A program made the position numbers and the translations under genes. Shown in pieces: positions 44,815-56,117 of a stretch of DNA of 64,000 bases. Every line of letters begins with the position of its first letter. Within the stretch, counting starts at the first letter, position 1. The notes under the pieces are model-generated. The model was not told the DNA's origin, did no database searches, and was given only the letters and a program-made list of their open reading frames with translations. The DNA is from Cyanodermella asteris (lineage: Eukaryota > Ascomycota > Lecanoromycetes > Ostropales > Stictidaceae): contig UYJD01000009.1 in the NCBI GenBank assembly GCA_900618795.1, positions 248,001-312,000 on the forward strand, in the 5' to 3' direction.

Positions 44815-46428
44815 TTAACTGACGGTGCAAGTACCCTTCAATCGTGCCAGCCTGGATCGAGGCGGTGGTGATGCTGGACTACCACTTCCTGGGGCCCGAC
44901 CAAGATCATGGTGGCCACCATTGATTATAGGAACCCCACCACCATTGACCTTCTCAGATGGGGTCCCAGTCCGCAGTGGAGAGTCTGGGGACCCTCTCGA
45001 GCTCTTGGCATCGCCGAAAATCTTTCCGGCAGATTCGACGCAGCCGCCGTATGCGAAGCGGATCAAGGAGTCGCCTGTTAGGCTGCCAATGGCGAAAATA
45101 TTTGGGCCAACCTCGACATTCAACTCGACCTTAGCTCGCAGGGAGTGGCCGGAGATCATTTCGTCTGAGTTATTGTAAGACATACTTGACGATCCATCAT
45201 CCAGAATCTCATGCCTCAAAGAATCCGAGAGGTAGCTGAGTGAGCCTCGTCGACCGATAACATAGGCCAGCGACGAAGCTTCATGCACCACTTTTTCGCC
45301 GCCCGGCAGCTTGAAATGGACCTTCGCGCCACCAGGAACATCCTCAATTGCCTGGATCTCGGCATTAGGAAGCCCAACATAGTTCTGTGACCAGGCCCAT
45401 TCATCAAGAAATTGCTTTTGCTTGCGAGGAGGAGGAGAAACAAGACCTTCCCCGTCCGGATACTTTTTGTTGGCTTGTTTCATCTGTCGATAAACGCTAG
45501 CGTAGTCGGGATACGCTTGTGGATGGCATGCTTGCAGTGGAGACGGTTTCTTGTTTGGCTGCCATCGGAATACATGGACAATCTTGCGCTTTTGGACACG
45601 ACTAATTATCACATCAGCAGCACTGAAGCCTGAGCCAATGACCAAAATAGCCCCAGATGATTCACCGTCACCGTGCTGAAGCGCCGTCAAGGGTTGCAGT
45701 ATAGAAGGAGGTGGAATGAGCTTGGTGAAGATGCCGGACGAGAGCACAAGGTGTCTGCAGGCAAACCCGTGTGACGCTATCCTGAAGCCGTTATCCGTTC
45801 TAGACACGCCACTGACTGTGCCGATGCGGATCGCGTCTTGGATGCCGACAGCGGCTGGATAAGCGGCGAGATAGTCGGCAACTTGTCGTCTCGTTGGACG
45901 TTCGCAGCCTAGAGAAAGTGACTGTTGTGACGTTTTCAGGTGGTCGAAAAGGGTGTATTGTGGGAGAGACAGTTGTTCCAAATAGCTCAAGGTACCAATG
46001 TCCCAACTGGCGTCAACAGGGTTGCTTGCCCACTGCCCGCCGGCTTGACTCGTGTCGCCGATGAGCACATGCTTGACTGCCTTCTCCGGCTCATGGCGCC
46101 AGATTAGTGAGGATGGGTATTCTCCGGGCTCGACGTCAGATAGAGGTCGTAATAGCGTATCCAGTAAGACGTTGACGGGCAAGGCCTGGGTAGAATATGA
46201 TATGCGCGATGCATCAAAGTGTGCTGTCAGCTCCGGTACATCTAACTTCAACAAGCATGGAGATTTGCCAAGTTTTTTATGCAGAATGGTATCAGGATGC
46301 GGGTGCTCCGGATTGTAATAAGGAATATTACCATGCAAGATGAACGACAAAATCAGCGCCGCTGGGCCGGTGCCAATGATAACGGTATCGACGTGACGAT
46401 CGTTTGAGGCGCCATTGGAGGGAGACAT
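44815..46428 (-). CDS. FAD-dependent oxidoreductase, OSGIN-like
   Basis: The frame encodes 537 residues from the ATG at 46428 (MSPSNGASNDRH). An upstream in-frame ATG at 46578 would add 50 residues, but then the FAD loop would not be near the N-terminus as is usual. Motifs are VDTVIIGTGPAALILSF (FAD dinucleotide loop), DTSQAGGQWA, a second dinucleotide loop ILVIGSGFSAADVI (NAD(P)-type), and FAIGSLTGDSLIRFAYGG near the end (flavin contact). These match the oxidative-stress-induced growth inhibitor (OSGIN) group of flavin monooxygenase-like proteins. The last 60 residues are a Pro/Gly/Ser tail. It lies head-to-head with the EngB gene and is not obviously part of the metabolite cluster. Function beyond flavin redox is not known. 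Confidence 0.85.
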   Translation of the reverse strand: MSPSNGASNDRHVDTVIIGTGPAALILSFILHGNIPYYNPEHPHPDTILHKKLGKSPCLLKLDVPELTAHFDASRISYSTQALPVNVLLDTLLRPLSDVEPGEYPSSLIWRHEPEKAVKHVLIGDTSQAGGQWASNPVDASWDIGTLSYLEQLSLPQYTLFDHLKTSQQSLSLGCERPTRRQVADYLAAYPAAVGIQDAIRIGTVSGVSRTDNGFRIASHGFACRHLVLSSGIFTKLIPPPSILQPLTALQHGDGESSGAILVIGSGFSAADVIISRVQKRKIVHVFRWQPNKKPSPLQACHPQAYPDYASVYRQMKQANKKYPDGEGLVSPPPRKQKQFLDEWAWSQNYVGLPNAEIQAIEDVPGGAKVHFKLPGGEKVVHEASSLAYVIGRRGSLSYLSDSLRHEILDDGSSSMSYNNSDEMISGHSLRAKVELNVEVGPNIFAIGSLTGDSLIRFAYGGCVESAGKIFGDAKSSRGSPDSPLRTGTPSEKVNGGGVPIINGGHHDLGRAPGSGSPASPPPRSRLARLKGTCTVS

Positions 46429-47211
46429 CTGGCGCCCGTCGGCAAAAACTGTCAGGGCCAGACTCAACGGCGGGGGGAGAACCAGACTGCTAAGATCTAG
46501 AATAGATTGACCGGCAAAATGCCAACTGCTGGAACACTCGACATTTTGTCTCAAGATCTGCTGACACAAGTGAAGCAACAGTAGAGCATCTCATCATCAT
46601 TAGCAATCCGAAAATCCTCCACCTCCCTCGATCCGTGGATCTGGACCCCCCTTCCTACCGTTTTCTTTTTTCGGTCGCCGACACGAAGCGAGCTTCGGCA
46701 CGCATCTCTCCAGGTCATGACGTTGATTCATCGGCGCTCACTGCCGGCGTCTTGATGCTTCAGATTGAGCTCACAGCCCTGCGTTTCTTCACAAAGCAGC
46801 ATACCCTGCCGCCGAACTCGAGGCTGGTCCTGCAGATGGGCTGCATGTTTGATCCCTGTCCCGCCTTTCCGGCCCGCCTCTGGTGCTGTGGAGGGGTCTA
46901 CCTCACAATGTAAGGGTTGGTTGGACAACGTGAACATCAGATTGTGCTACCCACCTATTTGCGGCACGATTGCAAGAAAGCATCGAAGAGTCCACACGAG
47001 CTTATTGATTCTCAACCGAGTCCGCAGTGCTGGAAAGAGTCGTTTCTAGAAAACAGCTCAGTATCACGTGACTTTCAACGGACTCCATTCCGACACAGCT
47101 CTCGAAGACGGATTTCGTGCAAACGGAATTTGACCATAGCTCAACGGTCGCCTTTTGAAGGCTTAAGCAACATCAACAGAACGTCACTCGACGTGTCTCT
47201 AGCTAGTCCAC
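46429..47211. promoter_or_regulatory. Divergent promoter of OSGIN-like and EngB-type genes
   Basis: This 0.78 kb separates two head-to-head genes. A CACGTGACTT element near 47065 is a candidate Cbf1-type site. No gene is supported. Confidence 0.4.
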
Positions 47212-48375
47212 ATGCTATGGCGAAATCTAGTCGCCTCCAGCAAGGTCGGCGGCGCATCGTCACATGTCCGCTTTGTGCGAACGCGTACTATTCCCCGACG
47301 ACCTGATCCCCTGAAAGTCCCACGCCAAACTCCTTTCACAAGTGAGTCGGCTCAAGCCGATGCAGCTGCTGAGCTCGGGAGGGCCCGAAAGGGCCACGAC
47401 CACGAGTTGGCAGATTATGACAGGTGCTCAACAACCCAGGCCTCACAAATAATCTCTGCGGCGAAAGAGCAGGACCTTGGGGAGTCGAATGCGCAAAGGT
47501 CGCCAGACAGTGTAAACGAGGACGACGCAATCGAGGAATCACACGTCGAGGGCCGCATTCCTCATCAATTTCTCGAAAGATGGTCAAGGCCATCTGCTCC
47601 GCGGTCCTTAGAGCAACGGGTATATGCCAACAAGTTCTTTACGGGTCACCCCAAGAATATGCTTTTCTCGGCGGGAAAGCTGTACCAAGTTACATTCACC
47701 GACGTTCCGGAAGTTGCATTCATTGGAAGATCCAATGTTGGGAAGTCGACTCTACTCAATGCACTGGCAGGTCTTGAAGTCGCTCGAACCAGCGCAAGGC
47801 CAGGAAAGACACGGACGCTCAACGCATGGGCTGTTGGAGGCATGGATCGGACTGGGAAGAAGCACAGGCTTACAATCTTGGATATGCCAGGTTACGGACA
47901 CGGCGCTCGTCCGTCGTGGGGTGATACGATCGCGAAGTACTTCAGCCAGCGCAAGGAATTGAAGCGCGTATTTGTGCTGATAAATGCTGAGCACGGGCTA
48001 AAGAAGACTGACAAGCAGTTTCTGGCATCTTTGCGAGCGGCAGCCATCCCCCATCAGATCATTGCCAACAAGGTGGACGATATTTTGCAGCGCAAAAAGT
48101 CCAGCGTGCAGAAAGTCTGCAGCCAGGAGAATCTTGAGAAGGTAGCGGGGCAGCTGGACGTTCTGGTTCAAGGCGTCAGGAAGGAAACTTCAAAAACTGG
48201 GGTTCCAGCTATGAGTGATGTCCTCGTATGCTCGGGGACGACCAAGCTGCCTGGCGAGCGACCAGAGCCGAGGGGCTCACTGGGTATCACAAATCTCAGG
48301 TGGACCGTCCTCGAAGCTGCTGGATTGCAGCAACAGCGGCGTGTCAAAGATGAGAGCGACTTTTCGTTCTCGTGA
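47212..48375 (+). CDS. EngB/YihA-type GTPase, probably mitochondrial ribosome assembly factor
   Basis: This single-exon gene encodes 387 residues. The N-terminus (MLWRNLVASSKVGGASSHVRFVRTRTI) is basic with few acids, typical of a mitochondrial presequence. The G domain holds G1 GRSNVGKS, G2 region with SARPGKTRT, G3 DMPGYGHG and G4 NKVD, in the TrmE-Era-EngA-EngB order. The text FTDVPEVAFIGRSNVGKSTLLNAL is diagnostic of the EngB/YihA group. Bacterial EngB and animal GTPBP8 act in large-subunit ribosome assembly. An acidic, Ser-rich insert of about 80 residues lies between presequence and G domain. The C-terminus has extra LRWTVLEAAG helix sequence common in fungal members. Confidence 0.92.
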   Translation: MLWRNLVASSKVGGASSHVRFVRTRTIPRRPDPLKVPRQTPFTSESAQADAAAELGRARKGHDHELADYDRCSTTQASQIISAAKEQDLGESNAQRSPDSVNEDDAIEESHVEGRIPHQFLERWSRPSAPRSLEQRVYANKFFTGHPKNMLFSAGKLYQVTFTDVPEVAFIGRSNVGKSTLLNALAGLEVARTSARPGKTRTLNAWAVGGMDRTGKKHRLTILDMPGYGHGARPSWGDTIAKYFSQRKELKRVFVLINAEHGLKKTDKQFLASLRAAAIPHQIIANKVDDILQRKKSSVQKVCSQENLEKVAGQLDVLVQGVRKETSKTGVPAMSDVLVCSGTTKLPGERPEPRGSLGITNLRWTVLEAAGLQQQRRVKDESDFSFS

Positions 48376-49183
48376 GCATCTGACTCGGACGCTTCAGACA
48401 GACTCGTTGTACGACGTGGATTCCTCTTGGAGGTTGTTTTGTCGGGCTCGGAGAGGAAGCAGCGTGACATCAAAATAAGCGAACATGCTCAAGTTAAACA
48501 GTAGCTGTGGCTAGATTCCGATGAATGTAGGTTGTTCTTCGATAGCAGCACGCTGGACGCAGTCTTGCTCTTCGCGCAATCCCGATTGAGGTCTACTACA
48601 CATGTGCAAACTAGTGTCTTTTGGCCCAATTCTACGAGCCTCCGCGCTGCTCCGGGATGGCTTTATTGTGTAGCCAATGTGGATATTCGTCTCGGACTTT
48701 GGCAACAAGCATTGCTTTGCGTACCAACGTCGCAGAGGCCCTACGCAAGAAGGTGAAATTATCCCTGTCCGAGCCACATCCCGCACCGTCAACATTCTAC
48801 CAACCTGGAACCCGGCTCCGTACGTACCGGCGTTGTGCACAAGTCGTCTCGTACGTACGCACAAATTTCAAAGGTGCGGATTTCCAGGTTGAGCTTTCTT
48901 GCCAGTCTACCCCACCTCTCACAATGGCAGATCAGCCCACAAAGCTCGGGCAAACGAATAGTCAGGCCGACTGGAGCGGTCCCTCATGCCGTATAGATTA
49001 CGCTTTCAAGACCGTGTTCAGAGTCAAGTGTCTAAACGAATCTAGTAGCCGCTAGGTAGTCACCGCTCTCTCCTTTTTGTGCTCAGTACTACTTGGTTTT
49101 GAACACTCAAATACTCACTTGCTATCTGTCTTTCGATCTCCACCTGTATTCTGCTCCATTCAATACTTCAAACGACCGCCACC
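48376..49183. other. Spacer before the epoxide hydrolase-like gene
   Basis: No gene is supported. Several short frames overlap but show no domain. The last 100 bases are CT-rich and lead into a strong start context (CCACCATGG). Confidence 0.4.
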
Positions 49184-50171
49184 ATGGATTTGACAACCAA
49201 GAAAACCATCACCGTCTCCCGCGGCTTCACCTACACCTACTACGCCGCGCCCTCCAACGACAACAAAACCCACCCTCCTCCTCCAACACAGATTCCCCGA
49301 CGATGCCTCGGAATGGGCCGGCCTGATCTCCCACCTCGTCCCCGCGGGATACGGCGTCATCGCCCCGGACCTCCTCGGCTACGGCGGAACCTCCAAGCCC
49401 ACCGACCCCGCCGCCTTCAAATGGCAGCCCATGGTCAAAGACCTGACCGAGATCCTCGACGCCGAGTCCGTCGACAAGGTAATTTCCCTCAGCCACGACT
49501 GGGGCTCCGCCATGGCGCAGACGCTCCACAACCTGGCCCCGAGCCGCGTGGCCGGTCTGGTCATGGTCAACGTCGGGTACCAGCCGCCGAGCAACGCGAG
49601 CTTCGACCTCGACGGCGCGCTGGCCCTGACGGAGAAGGTGTTCGGGTACGGCACGTTCTGGTACTGGAAGCTGTTCACGGCGCCGGACGGGCCGGCGGTC
49701 ATGAATGCGCACGTCGGCCGCGCGTTTGATCTCCTGCACTCGCCGGCGGAGACTTGGCGGTCGACGGTCTGCGTGGACGGCGGGACGCGCGCGATCGTCA
49801 CGGGCTCGGATCCGATTCCGCGCCAGCCGTACGCGACGGAGGAGATGAGGGACAAGTTCGTCGAGCGCCTCCAACGAGACGGGTTCGACGCGCCGCTGTG
49901 CTGGTACAGGGCGACCGTGGAGCATCATCAGGAAGGGCAGTTCGATGAGGGGAATCAGGTTGTGAACGTGCCGACGCTGTTTGTCGGGTACAGGGACGAT
50001 GTGGTGTGTCGGATTGAAATGAATGACATGGCGGCGAAGCAGGGCTGTCTACCGCATTTGACCACGGTGCTGCATGATGGAACGCACTGGGCGCTGTTGG
50101 CGAAGCCGGATGAGTTTGCCAAGTCGGTGGTGAACTGGTTGGATCAGACTTATGCTGGCTCAAATCTGTGA
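49184..50171 (+). pseudogene. Epoxide hydrolase-like alpha/beta hydrolase with one apparent frameshift
   Basis: The gene starts at 49184 in perfect Kozak context and reads MDLTTKKTITVSRGFTYTYY. At the A4 run 49265-49268 the frame changes. Removing one A joins smoothly into TLLLQHRFPDDASEW and on to the TGA at 50169-50171, about 328 residues. The second part is a soluble epoxide hydrolase-type fold: PDLLGYGGTSKP, nucleophile Asp in SHDWGSA, and catalytic His in HDGTHWAL. The usual oxyanion motif HGFPD reads HRFPD, a Gly-to-Arg change at a normally invariant spot. Either a sequencing indel or an early pseudogene would explain the shift; the Arg favours loss of function. It flanks choline kinase and has no cluster link. 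Confidence 0.65.
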
Positions 50172-50460
50172 GTCGTCTACTTGTGCCCGAAAATTGGCAT
50201 GAAGGAAGTTCTGGACAGGTCTGGGACAGTCTGAACCTTGTGGAACATTCATCTGAGGGTCTGGATTTTCACGAAGCCAACAAAGTCATCATTTTTCAAT
50301 AACACATACTCCGCGGGTCGTCTATCTCAGCTGTGAAGCGTGTTTTATCAATTTCTTGCCTCTATGATGCATTCCCACCAAATGCAATGCATGCTTCCAA
50401 CATGCAAGCTTCGCATTTGAAAACAATCCCAAAATTCAAAGTCCAGCTCAAGCACTTTGC

Positions 50461-53341
50461 TCAAAAGTTGACCCTCTTGACCTTTGCAACCAACTCAGCT
50501 GGAAGTTCTTCCTCTTTGACCAGTTCCAGACCGAGCACATCGCCCCAGAAGAACATGGCCCGTTCCTGAGCATACGCCAGATAGTCGAACTCATCCTCGT
50601 CTTCTTCGCCGTCTTCTTGACCATCAATGCTTTGCGGCTCGGCATCTACAACGTGATCTGTCACAGAGTCGTGCATCCATTGTGTTGGCTCAGAAGCACC
50701 TACGTCAGCAGTTTTCTCAGCCGTACCAGCCGCCGCACCGTCCGCCCGCGATTTCTTGCTGCCGGCCTTTCGAGCCCGCCTCTGTTCCAAAGCCTCTTCC
50801 ATGCCAGTGACTTTTGCCTGGACGATACCCCAAGCGACCCACTGTGCAGAGTTTGCCACTCGCCACAGCCTAGTCTCGCGAAGGAGCTTCTTGGTCTCTT
50901 CTTCGATGGCCTCCTCACGAGCCTTCTCTTCCTCTTCGTATGTACGGTGTGAGGATGAAGCCAGCGAAGTCGTCGATGCATTCGAAGGTGGGGCGCGAGA
51001 GTCGAGCATGAAGTTTGAAACACTGTTGCTCAGACTGGGCCCAAGTCGAGGCGAAAGAGGGTGCAAAGCTGGACTTTCAGCCGACAGCACAGGTGTCTGG
51101 CCGGGATGCCGAGGCGCGAAGTGCGGTACATGGTTGATGTAGGCACGGAAGAATCGTGATTGCTCTTCAGGCGATGGATATTTCTCCGTGTTGCAGGCCC
51201 ATGGTGTGTTGCTGTGATAGTTGTAACACCACTCGGTGAAGTGATTAGCAAACTCGAGCCCGGGCGTGTTGGCATTGGCATATTCAAAGTCGATGACGAC
51301 CAGCCGACGATGCGCATTTGCAGGCTGCAGCAGAGGCGAGGCGCGGTCATCGGGCATCAAACGGAGAAGATTGCCATACTGAGTGTCGTTGTGGGCAAAG
51401 ACGAGATAGTCCTTTACACCGTCAGGCCCCTTGTACAGCTTGTCAAGCCAGTTGCGATAGTTGCGAACGACTTGACGGAACACTTTCCACTCGACGCCGC
51501 AAATGAATCCACGAGAACGCCAGCTCTCTGGACGTTTTGAGGCCTTCGGTGGATGCTTGATCTGTTCGTCGAGCCATTCAATGACCTCTTCGCAGCGATC
51601 CTTCCATTTGTCCCAATTCTGCCAAATGAATGGGCCAGCTTCACGCTCCTCAGGTAGCAGCTTGATACCAAGGTGCAACTCGCGCATGCGCTTTGCAATC
51701 TGCTGACTGATTGTCGGATCGCGCAAGTCAGGAGGCGTCAATGGCTGAGCGTTCAGAAACTCCTCAAAGCGACCATTGGTGAAGGTACCGAGCATTCGTG
51801 GACCAATGTTCTTCCGTGCCAGTCTTCGGAGGATCGCGAGCTCGCTTTCTCGGTCGATGAGATGCGCCACGTTGGGACCGTAGATACGGAGCAGCAGTTT
51901 CGGCGGCGGTGGTCTCGGTATTGGTGTTTCATCCTTGTCGGCGGAAGCTTGTTGAAAAGGACCCTTGGGCGGGTGGACAACATAGACTGCGTTCGTCAAC
52001 GCCCCACTAAGGCGTTGAACTTCTATCTCGTGGCTCCTTTCTTGTGGTACGCGCCGCCAGCCTTTGAGCTTGAGCGTATGCGAAAGCCTGACTATCTCTG
52101 ATTTGAATGTGTTCCAAGCCTCGGTACTGCTGTGGGTGGATTTCCTGGTCAAGTCTGTGCTGCTTGGGCTAGTATAACTCAAGGTTTTCGAGTTGTCGAG
52201 AACCACGGAGGCCGATGGAGGGTGGCGCTCAGCTTCGCCTTCGGAATCCGAAGCATAGGAAGGAGGTCGTCCGAGCTTTGCTAGACTGATGGACGAGCGT
52301 TTTCTCTGGCGGAGCGAAAAGTAAGACTCGGGGACTTCCTGTCCGGTCTGTTTGGTAAATTCATCACCCGTTCCAGATAGCTTTCCGCTGTGCAGAATCT
52401 GCTGCAATTGGTCCAAGGCAAGGTCGACATCAAGCTGAATTGGTTAGTAAGTGATCTTTGAGAAGGGTTATGGCATACATTGATATGCTGCACAGTCAAA
52501 ATAAGCCGAACAGCGTCTAGCAGCACATCAAATTCTGTTCATGTGCAGCCGCTGCTGAAGCACCATGTATTCTGATGCTCCACTGTATTCAAGCTTATCA
52601 TGTTCATGCTTACCTTGTGGTTATCCTGGCGTTCGTTCTTGTTGGCGCGTTTGGACCTCTCCGCGTCGATCCATTCTTGGACTTGACCAAGGAGGCGGTT
52701 CAGATGGTTGTGAGACTGGTGAAGTGACGAGCGGGAGGCACTGTGCGCGTCGTCGTCGTGAATCGAACGCTGCGCCTTAAGTAGCGGACTCGGTCTGCCG
52801 AAGCTCTTCTGGCGCGAGACTACTTTGTGTCTCCTGGAGGTGCTCGGCTCGGGATCGTCTTCGACGGGCACGAAAGCGGAGGGTAAGACGAGGCTGTCAG
52901 CACGGGGCGGATCTGTAACGGCAAGTCAACGATCTGGACCAAGCTTGACGGGAGGTGCAGTAGTTGAGGCATATAGCGACTAGACTAAGCTAATAGGAGA
53001 ATGGATGCGTGGGTGACAGCTGGGCGAATGGCTCAAAGGAGGAGGCGTCTGGGAGGGGTGGTATAGCCACAAGTGGCTACGGTCGGTGTCTGCATGAAAG
53101 TTGGAAGCGCCCAGCTCGCAATGAACGACCGACCAGACGCACTGACTCTGGACTGAAGAGTTTGTACAGAAAAGTGAGAGATTGCACCATCGTAAAAAGG
53201 GCCCAATAACGTGGGTGAAGACGTACCTGGACGCCCGGGGTCTTGGGCGCGAATGGAGGACGGTGTGGCTTCCCCGCTCGCATGCAGACCGTCGCCAGGG
53301 ACGTCGGCAGACAAGTTGGCTGCGTTGGACGCCGTCGACAT
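50461..53341 (-). CDS. Choline/ethanolamine kinase with long N-terminal extension
   Basis: Choline kinase starts the CDP-choline route to phosphatidylcholine. Three exons on the reverse strand (53341-53227, 52912-52614, 52434-50461) give 795 residues; introns are 314 and 179 nt. The first 138 residues are a Ser/Pro/Arg-rich, probably phosphorylated region. About 140 further mostly disordered residues follow before the kinase fold begins. Kinase motifs are LLLRIYGPNVAHLIDRE, the Brenner motif HNDTQYGNLL and the choline kinase motif VVIDFEYANANTPGLEFANHF with the metal-binding Asp. The C-terminal part includes a long insert with LPSRL/HPLSPRLGPSLS-type Ser/Pro sequence and a helical end. Yeast Cki1 has 582 residues, so this is longer mainly at the N-terminus. 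Splice junctions keep frame (RPDPPRADS), supporting exon 1. Confidence 0.88.
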
Positions 53342-54223
53342 GGCCTGTAGTGCTGATATGGGCCTTGTTGAGGGCGTCTCGCCGCGCTGGAGGGCGGAAT
53401 ATGGAAGCTGGGAGGGAGGATCTCAGGAATTTGCAGCGGTCAGGCCGCATCAAGAGAGGGGTGACGATGCGACGACAAACCGGCGCAAGCACTTCAGCCA
53501 TCTTGACGAGTGGATGCTCAGCGTGCCCTGTCGTGCCATGCTACTGCCCGGTTTTGACAATATCGAGAATGTACTGTCTCACGCAAAATCGCCCGCCGAG
53601 TGACTTGTCGTGATATCATCGGGCCTCATTCAGAGACACTCAAGCAGTCTGTGCTCTGTACTCAAAAGGCCGGCGGGGACTACACTCGAAACAGTATTTG
53701 CGTGCCGCATCGGATTATCTCTTGTCCATGATTCAGATATCGCATCCAGAGCAAATCCGACTCGGATGCGACCTCTGAGCGTTGACAGCCCGCCATGCCA
53801 CGCGTTGCTTCCGCTGTCAAGCGACCCTACCGACACTGTTTTGATAATCCAAGCGTCGCTGGCTTCGGAGAGCCATACGACAAGCTTCCTGTTTTCATCT
53901 GATCCTTTCGCAAGAACGCTCGTCGCGATGATTACCGCATTCTGTCGTCGCGCCATGCCGAGGTCGCCTCGAGCATTGCGCGCCACGTCTCCTATTTTGG
54001 CGGTTGTTGCGACGTCCGATCAACGCACTACAACAGCCAGTCGAAAACCGTGAAACTGTTTGCCTCGTTGCTTTATCCTGCATTTTTCGTATAGCAATCA
54101 CTACTCTCGTTCGCCCGCGACCTGTTTGTGCGGTGTCTTTCGGCAAGCAGCACTTCCTACTACGCCTCAATTCACCCGATCCCTAATTCGGTTTCTCGCA
54201 CCGAACACCCTCGATACGTTAAG
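53342..54223. promoter_or_regulatory. Divergent promoter of choline kinase and Tfc7-like gene
   Basis: This 0.88 kb separates two head-to-head genes and likely serves both. No gene is supported; the short frames here show no domain. Confidence 0.4.
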
Positions 54224-55674
54224 ATGCCTCTCACCACCATCTGGATAATTCGTCACGCGGTACGTTCCCGATCAGCCGTCTGATTGCGTTGACATTCCGC
54301 CCCAACCACTCGTCGTCGAATCGCAGAGCAAGATGGCTAGCCATCCGATGCCCGCGCTGACACGCCAACCCCGACCCCCTTGACAAAGTTGACCCCTTGC
54401 CGCCACGTGAAGTTGAATCCTGCCGTATTCCTAACTGAGTCTGTGAACTGACCATTGCCTGTTTGAGTACAGTTTCGCGGGTCTTGGGAGCAGAACCCAC
54501 ACACCGGCGAAATTATCCCTCGCTTTCCATCCCCGACTGGTTTACCGGCGGACCCCCCTTTGACGGCCTATGGCGAGACGCAGGCTCGTGAGTTGGCTAG
54601 CCTTGCTTCCGAACTCGACCCACCTGTCGTTCGCATATATTCGAGCCCTTACTACCGATGTCTCCAGACCATCGACCCTTTCGCTCGACGCTTACCAGAA
54701 GTACCATTAATCATCGATCCGGGCCTCGGTGAGTGGTTTGGAACAGCTCCCTGGGAACAACCGAAGCCAGCATCATTTTCAGAAATATCGGGACTGTTTC
54801 CTCATCTTGACATACGACCATTTTCGGTGCAGTACCGTAACGAAGCCGAGAAGATGGAGATGCTACAGGAGTACCAGGACCAGCTACGGCATCTCGAACA
54901 ACAGAACCGGTACCGGATAAAGAAGGCAACCCACAAGAAGACATCGTCCACTACCACCCGAACCAAGAAACATCCGGACATCGCCCTGAAGGAATACCAG
55001 AAGCAGCTGGAGAGTTTTGAGAGGCAGAGCAGAAGACGAGCGGAGCATGTCGACAAGCTAGAGCCTCCACTCAGCGCTCCACCCCACAGTATCCTGCCCG
55101 CACCCTGGGGCGAGTCTTCAAGCACGCTACACGACCGCGTCGCCTACGCTCTGGACCGAATCATAGACTCGAATGATCGCATGCTAGCATCGGACCCGAC
55201 ACCACGCTCCATTGTCATCACCTCGCACGCGGCGCCAATCATCGCCATGGGCCGGGCCTTGACCGGAAATATGCCCGACGACATCGCAGAGCGGGACTTT
55301 TGCACCAACTGCGCCGGTGTGACCAAGTTTGAGCGTAGAGAAGGCTGGGAGGACCGGCGAGCGGCCAGCGCGCCCGCGTGGGAGGAAGGCGACGAGACAC
55401 CTGCATTGGACTGGAGGTCAGGCAATGGTGTTGGTGGTGGATGGGACTGTACACAAAACTCCGATGCACGACATCTCAGTGGTGGAGGCGATCGTGATTG
55501 GTGAGTTTGATGCCTACTGACGTGTCTGGTTTGCGCTAAGTTGATTGTAGGCACTTTTCTGGAGAAGAGTCATTTCTGCCGCTGCCCGATTCACGAAGCA
55601 CACGATCCGATCCCGGTACATCAGACAAGGATCCGGCAGTCAAGTCAGACCCGTCGGATAGGTCGAAGCTGTGA
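54224..55674 (+). CDS. Histidine-phosphatase-fold protein of the Tfc7 (TFIIIC tau55) type
   Basis: Exons 54224-54259, 54473-55500 and 55551-55674 (introns 213 and 50 nt) give 395 residues. The spliced start reads MPLTTIWIIRHAFRGSWE. SSPYYRCLQTIDPFARRL and IDPGLGEWFG follow, close to the pattern in the N-terminal phosphatase-fold domain of yeast Tfc7, a subunit of the RNA polymerase III factor TFIIIC. The second catalytic His is present (VITSHAAPI). The first motif is RHA rather than the usual RHG. A charged coiled-coil insert (EYQDQLRHLEQQNR...KEYQKQLESFERQ) separates the two halves. The end reads DWHFSGEESF. The tau55 C-terminal domain is not evident. It could be the TFIIIC subunit or a general phosphoglycerate-mutase-like phosphatase. 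Confidence 0.82.
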
Positions 55675-56117
55675 GAACAATGATCAGAGGATATGATATA
55701 CGAGCATGAACAGCATCTGGGACTTGGTATCGAAGGACGTGCCACCACAGTGCTACACGACTGGTCGTTATGCGAAGCACCTTTTTCCCTTTTGCCATGG
55801 GCGGCTGTCTCCAAGAGCTTTTCCTTCTTGAGTAGGACCTTGCAAATATTTTTGTGCTCGAGCACAGGGTGTCGCCATTCAGAAAAATGGTGTCTCGACG
55901 AAGCTCGTATTTCTTACCTCTTTCACAGTCCGTGGCCACATTGTGACGGGCTGCACCGAAGGGCCATCGGGTCATAACTCAAAATTTTCGAATACGCGCA
56001 AAGAGCTCGTCACCCGAGTGGCTCATGTTCATCCCGTTCTTGTTCGTTGCCTTTCTCGGTATTCGCCCTATACGTAGCGCATCCCGTGATCCTTCGATTC
56101 AGCGAGCAATTCTCGCA
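55675..56117. other. Convergent spacer
   Basis: This is the 3' flank of the Tfc7-like and SDR genes. No gene or strong hairpin is seen. Confidence 0.4.

Noticed and set aside
46429-46578. 50-residue N-terminal extension of the FAD oxidoreductase
   Set aside because: It places the FAD loop too far from the N-terminus; the ATG at 46428 is preferred, though not proven.
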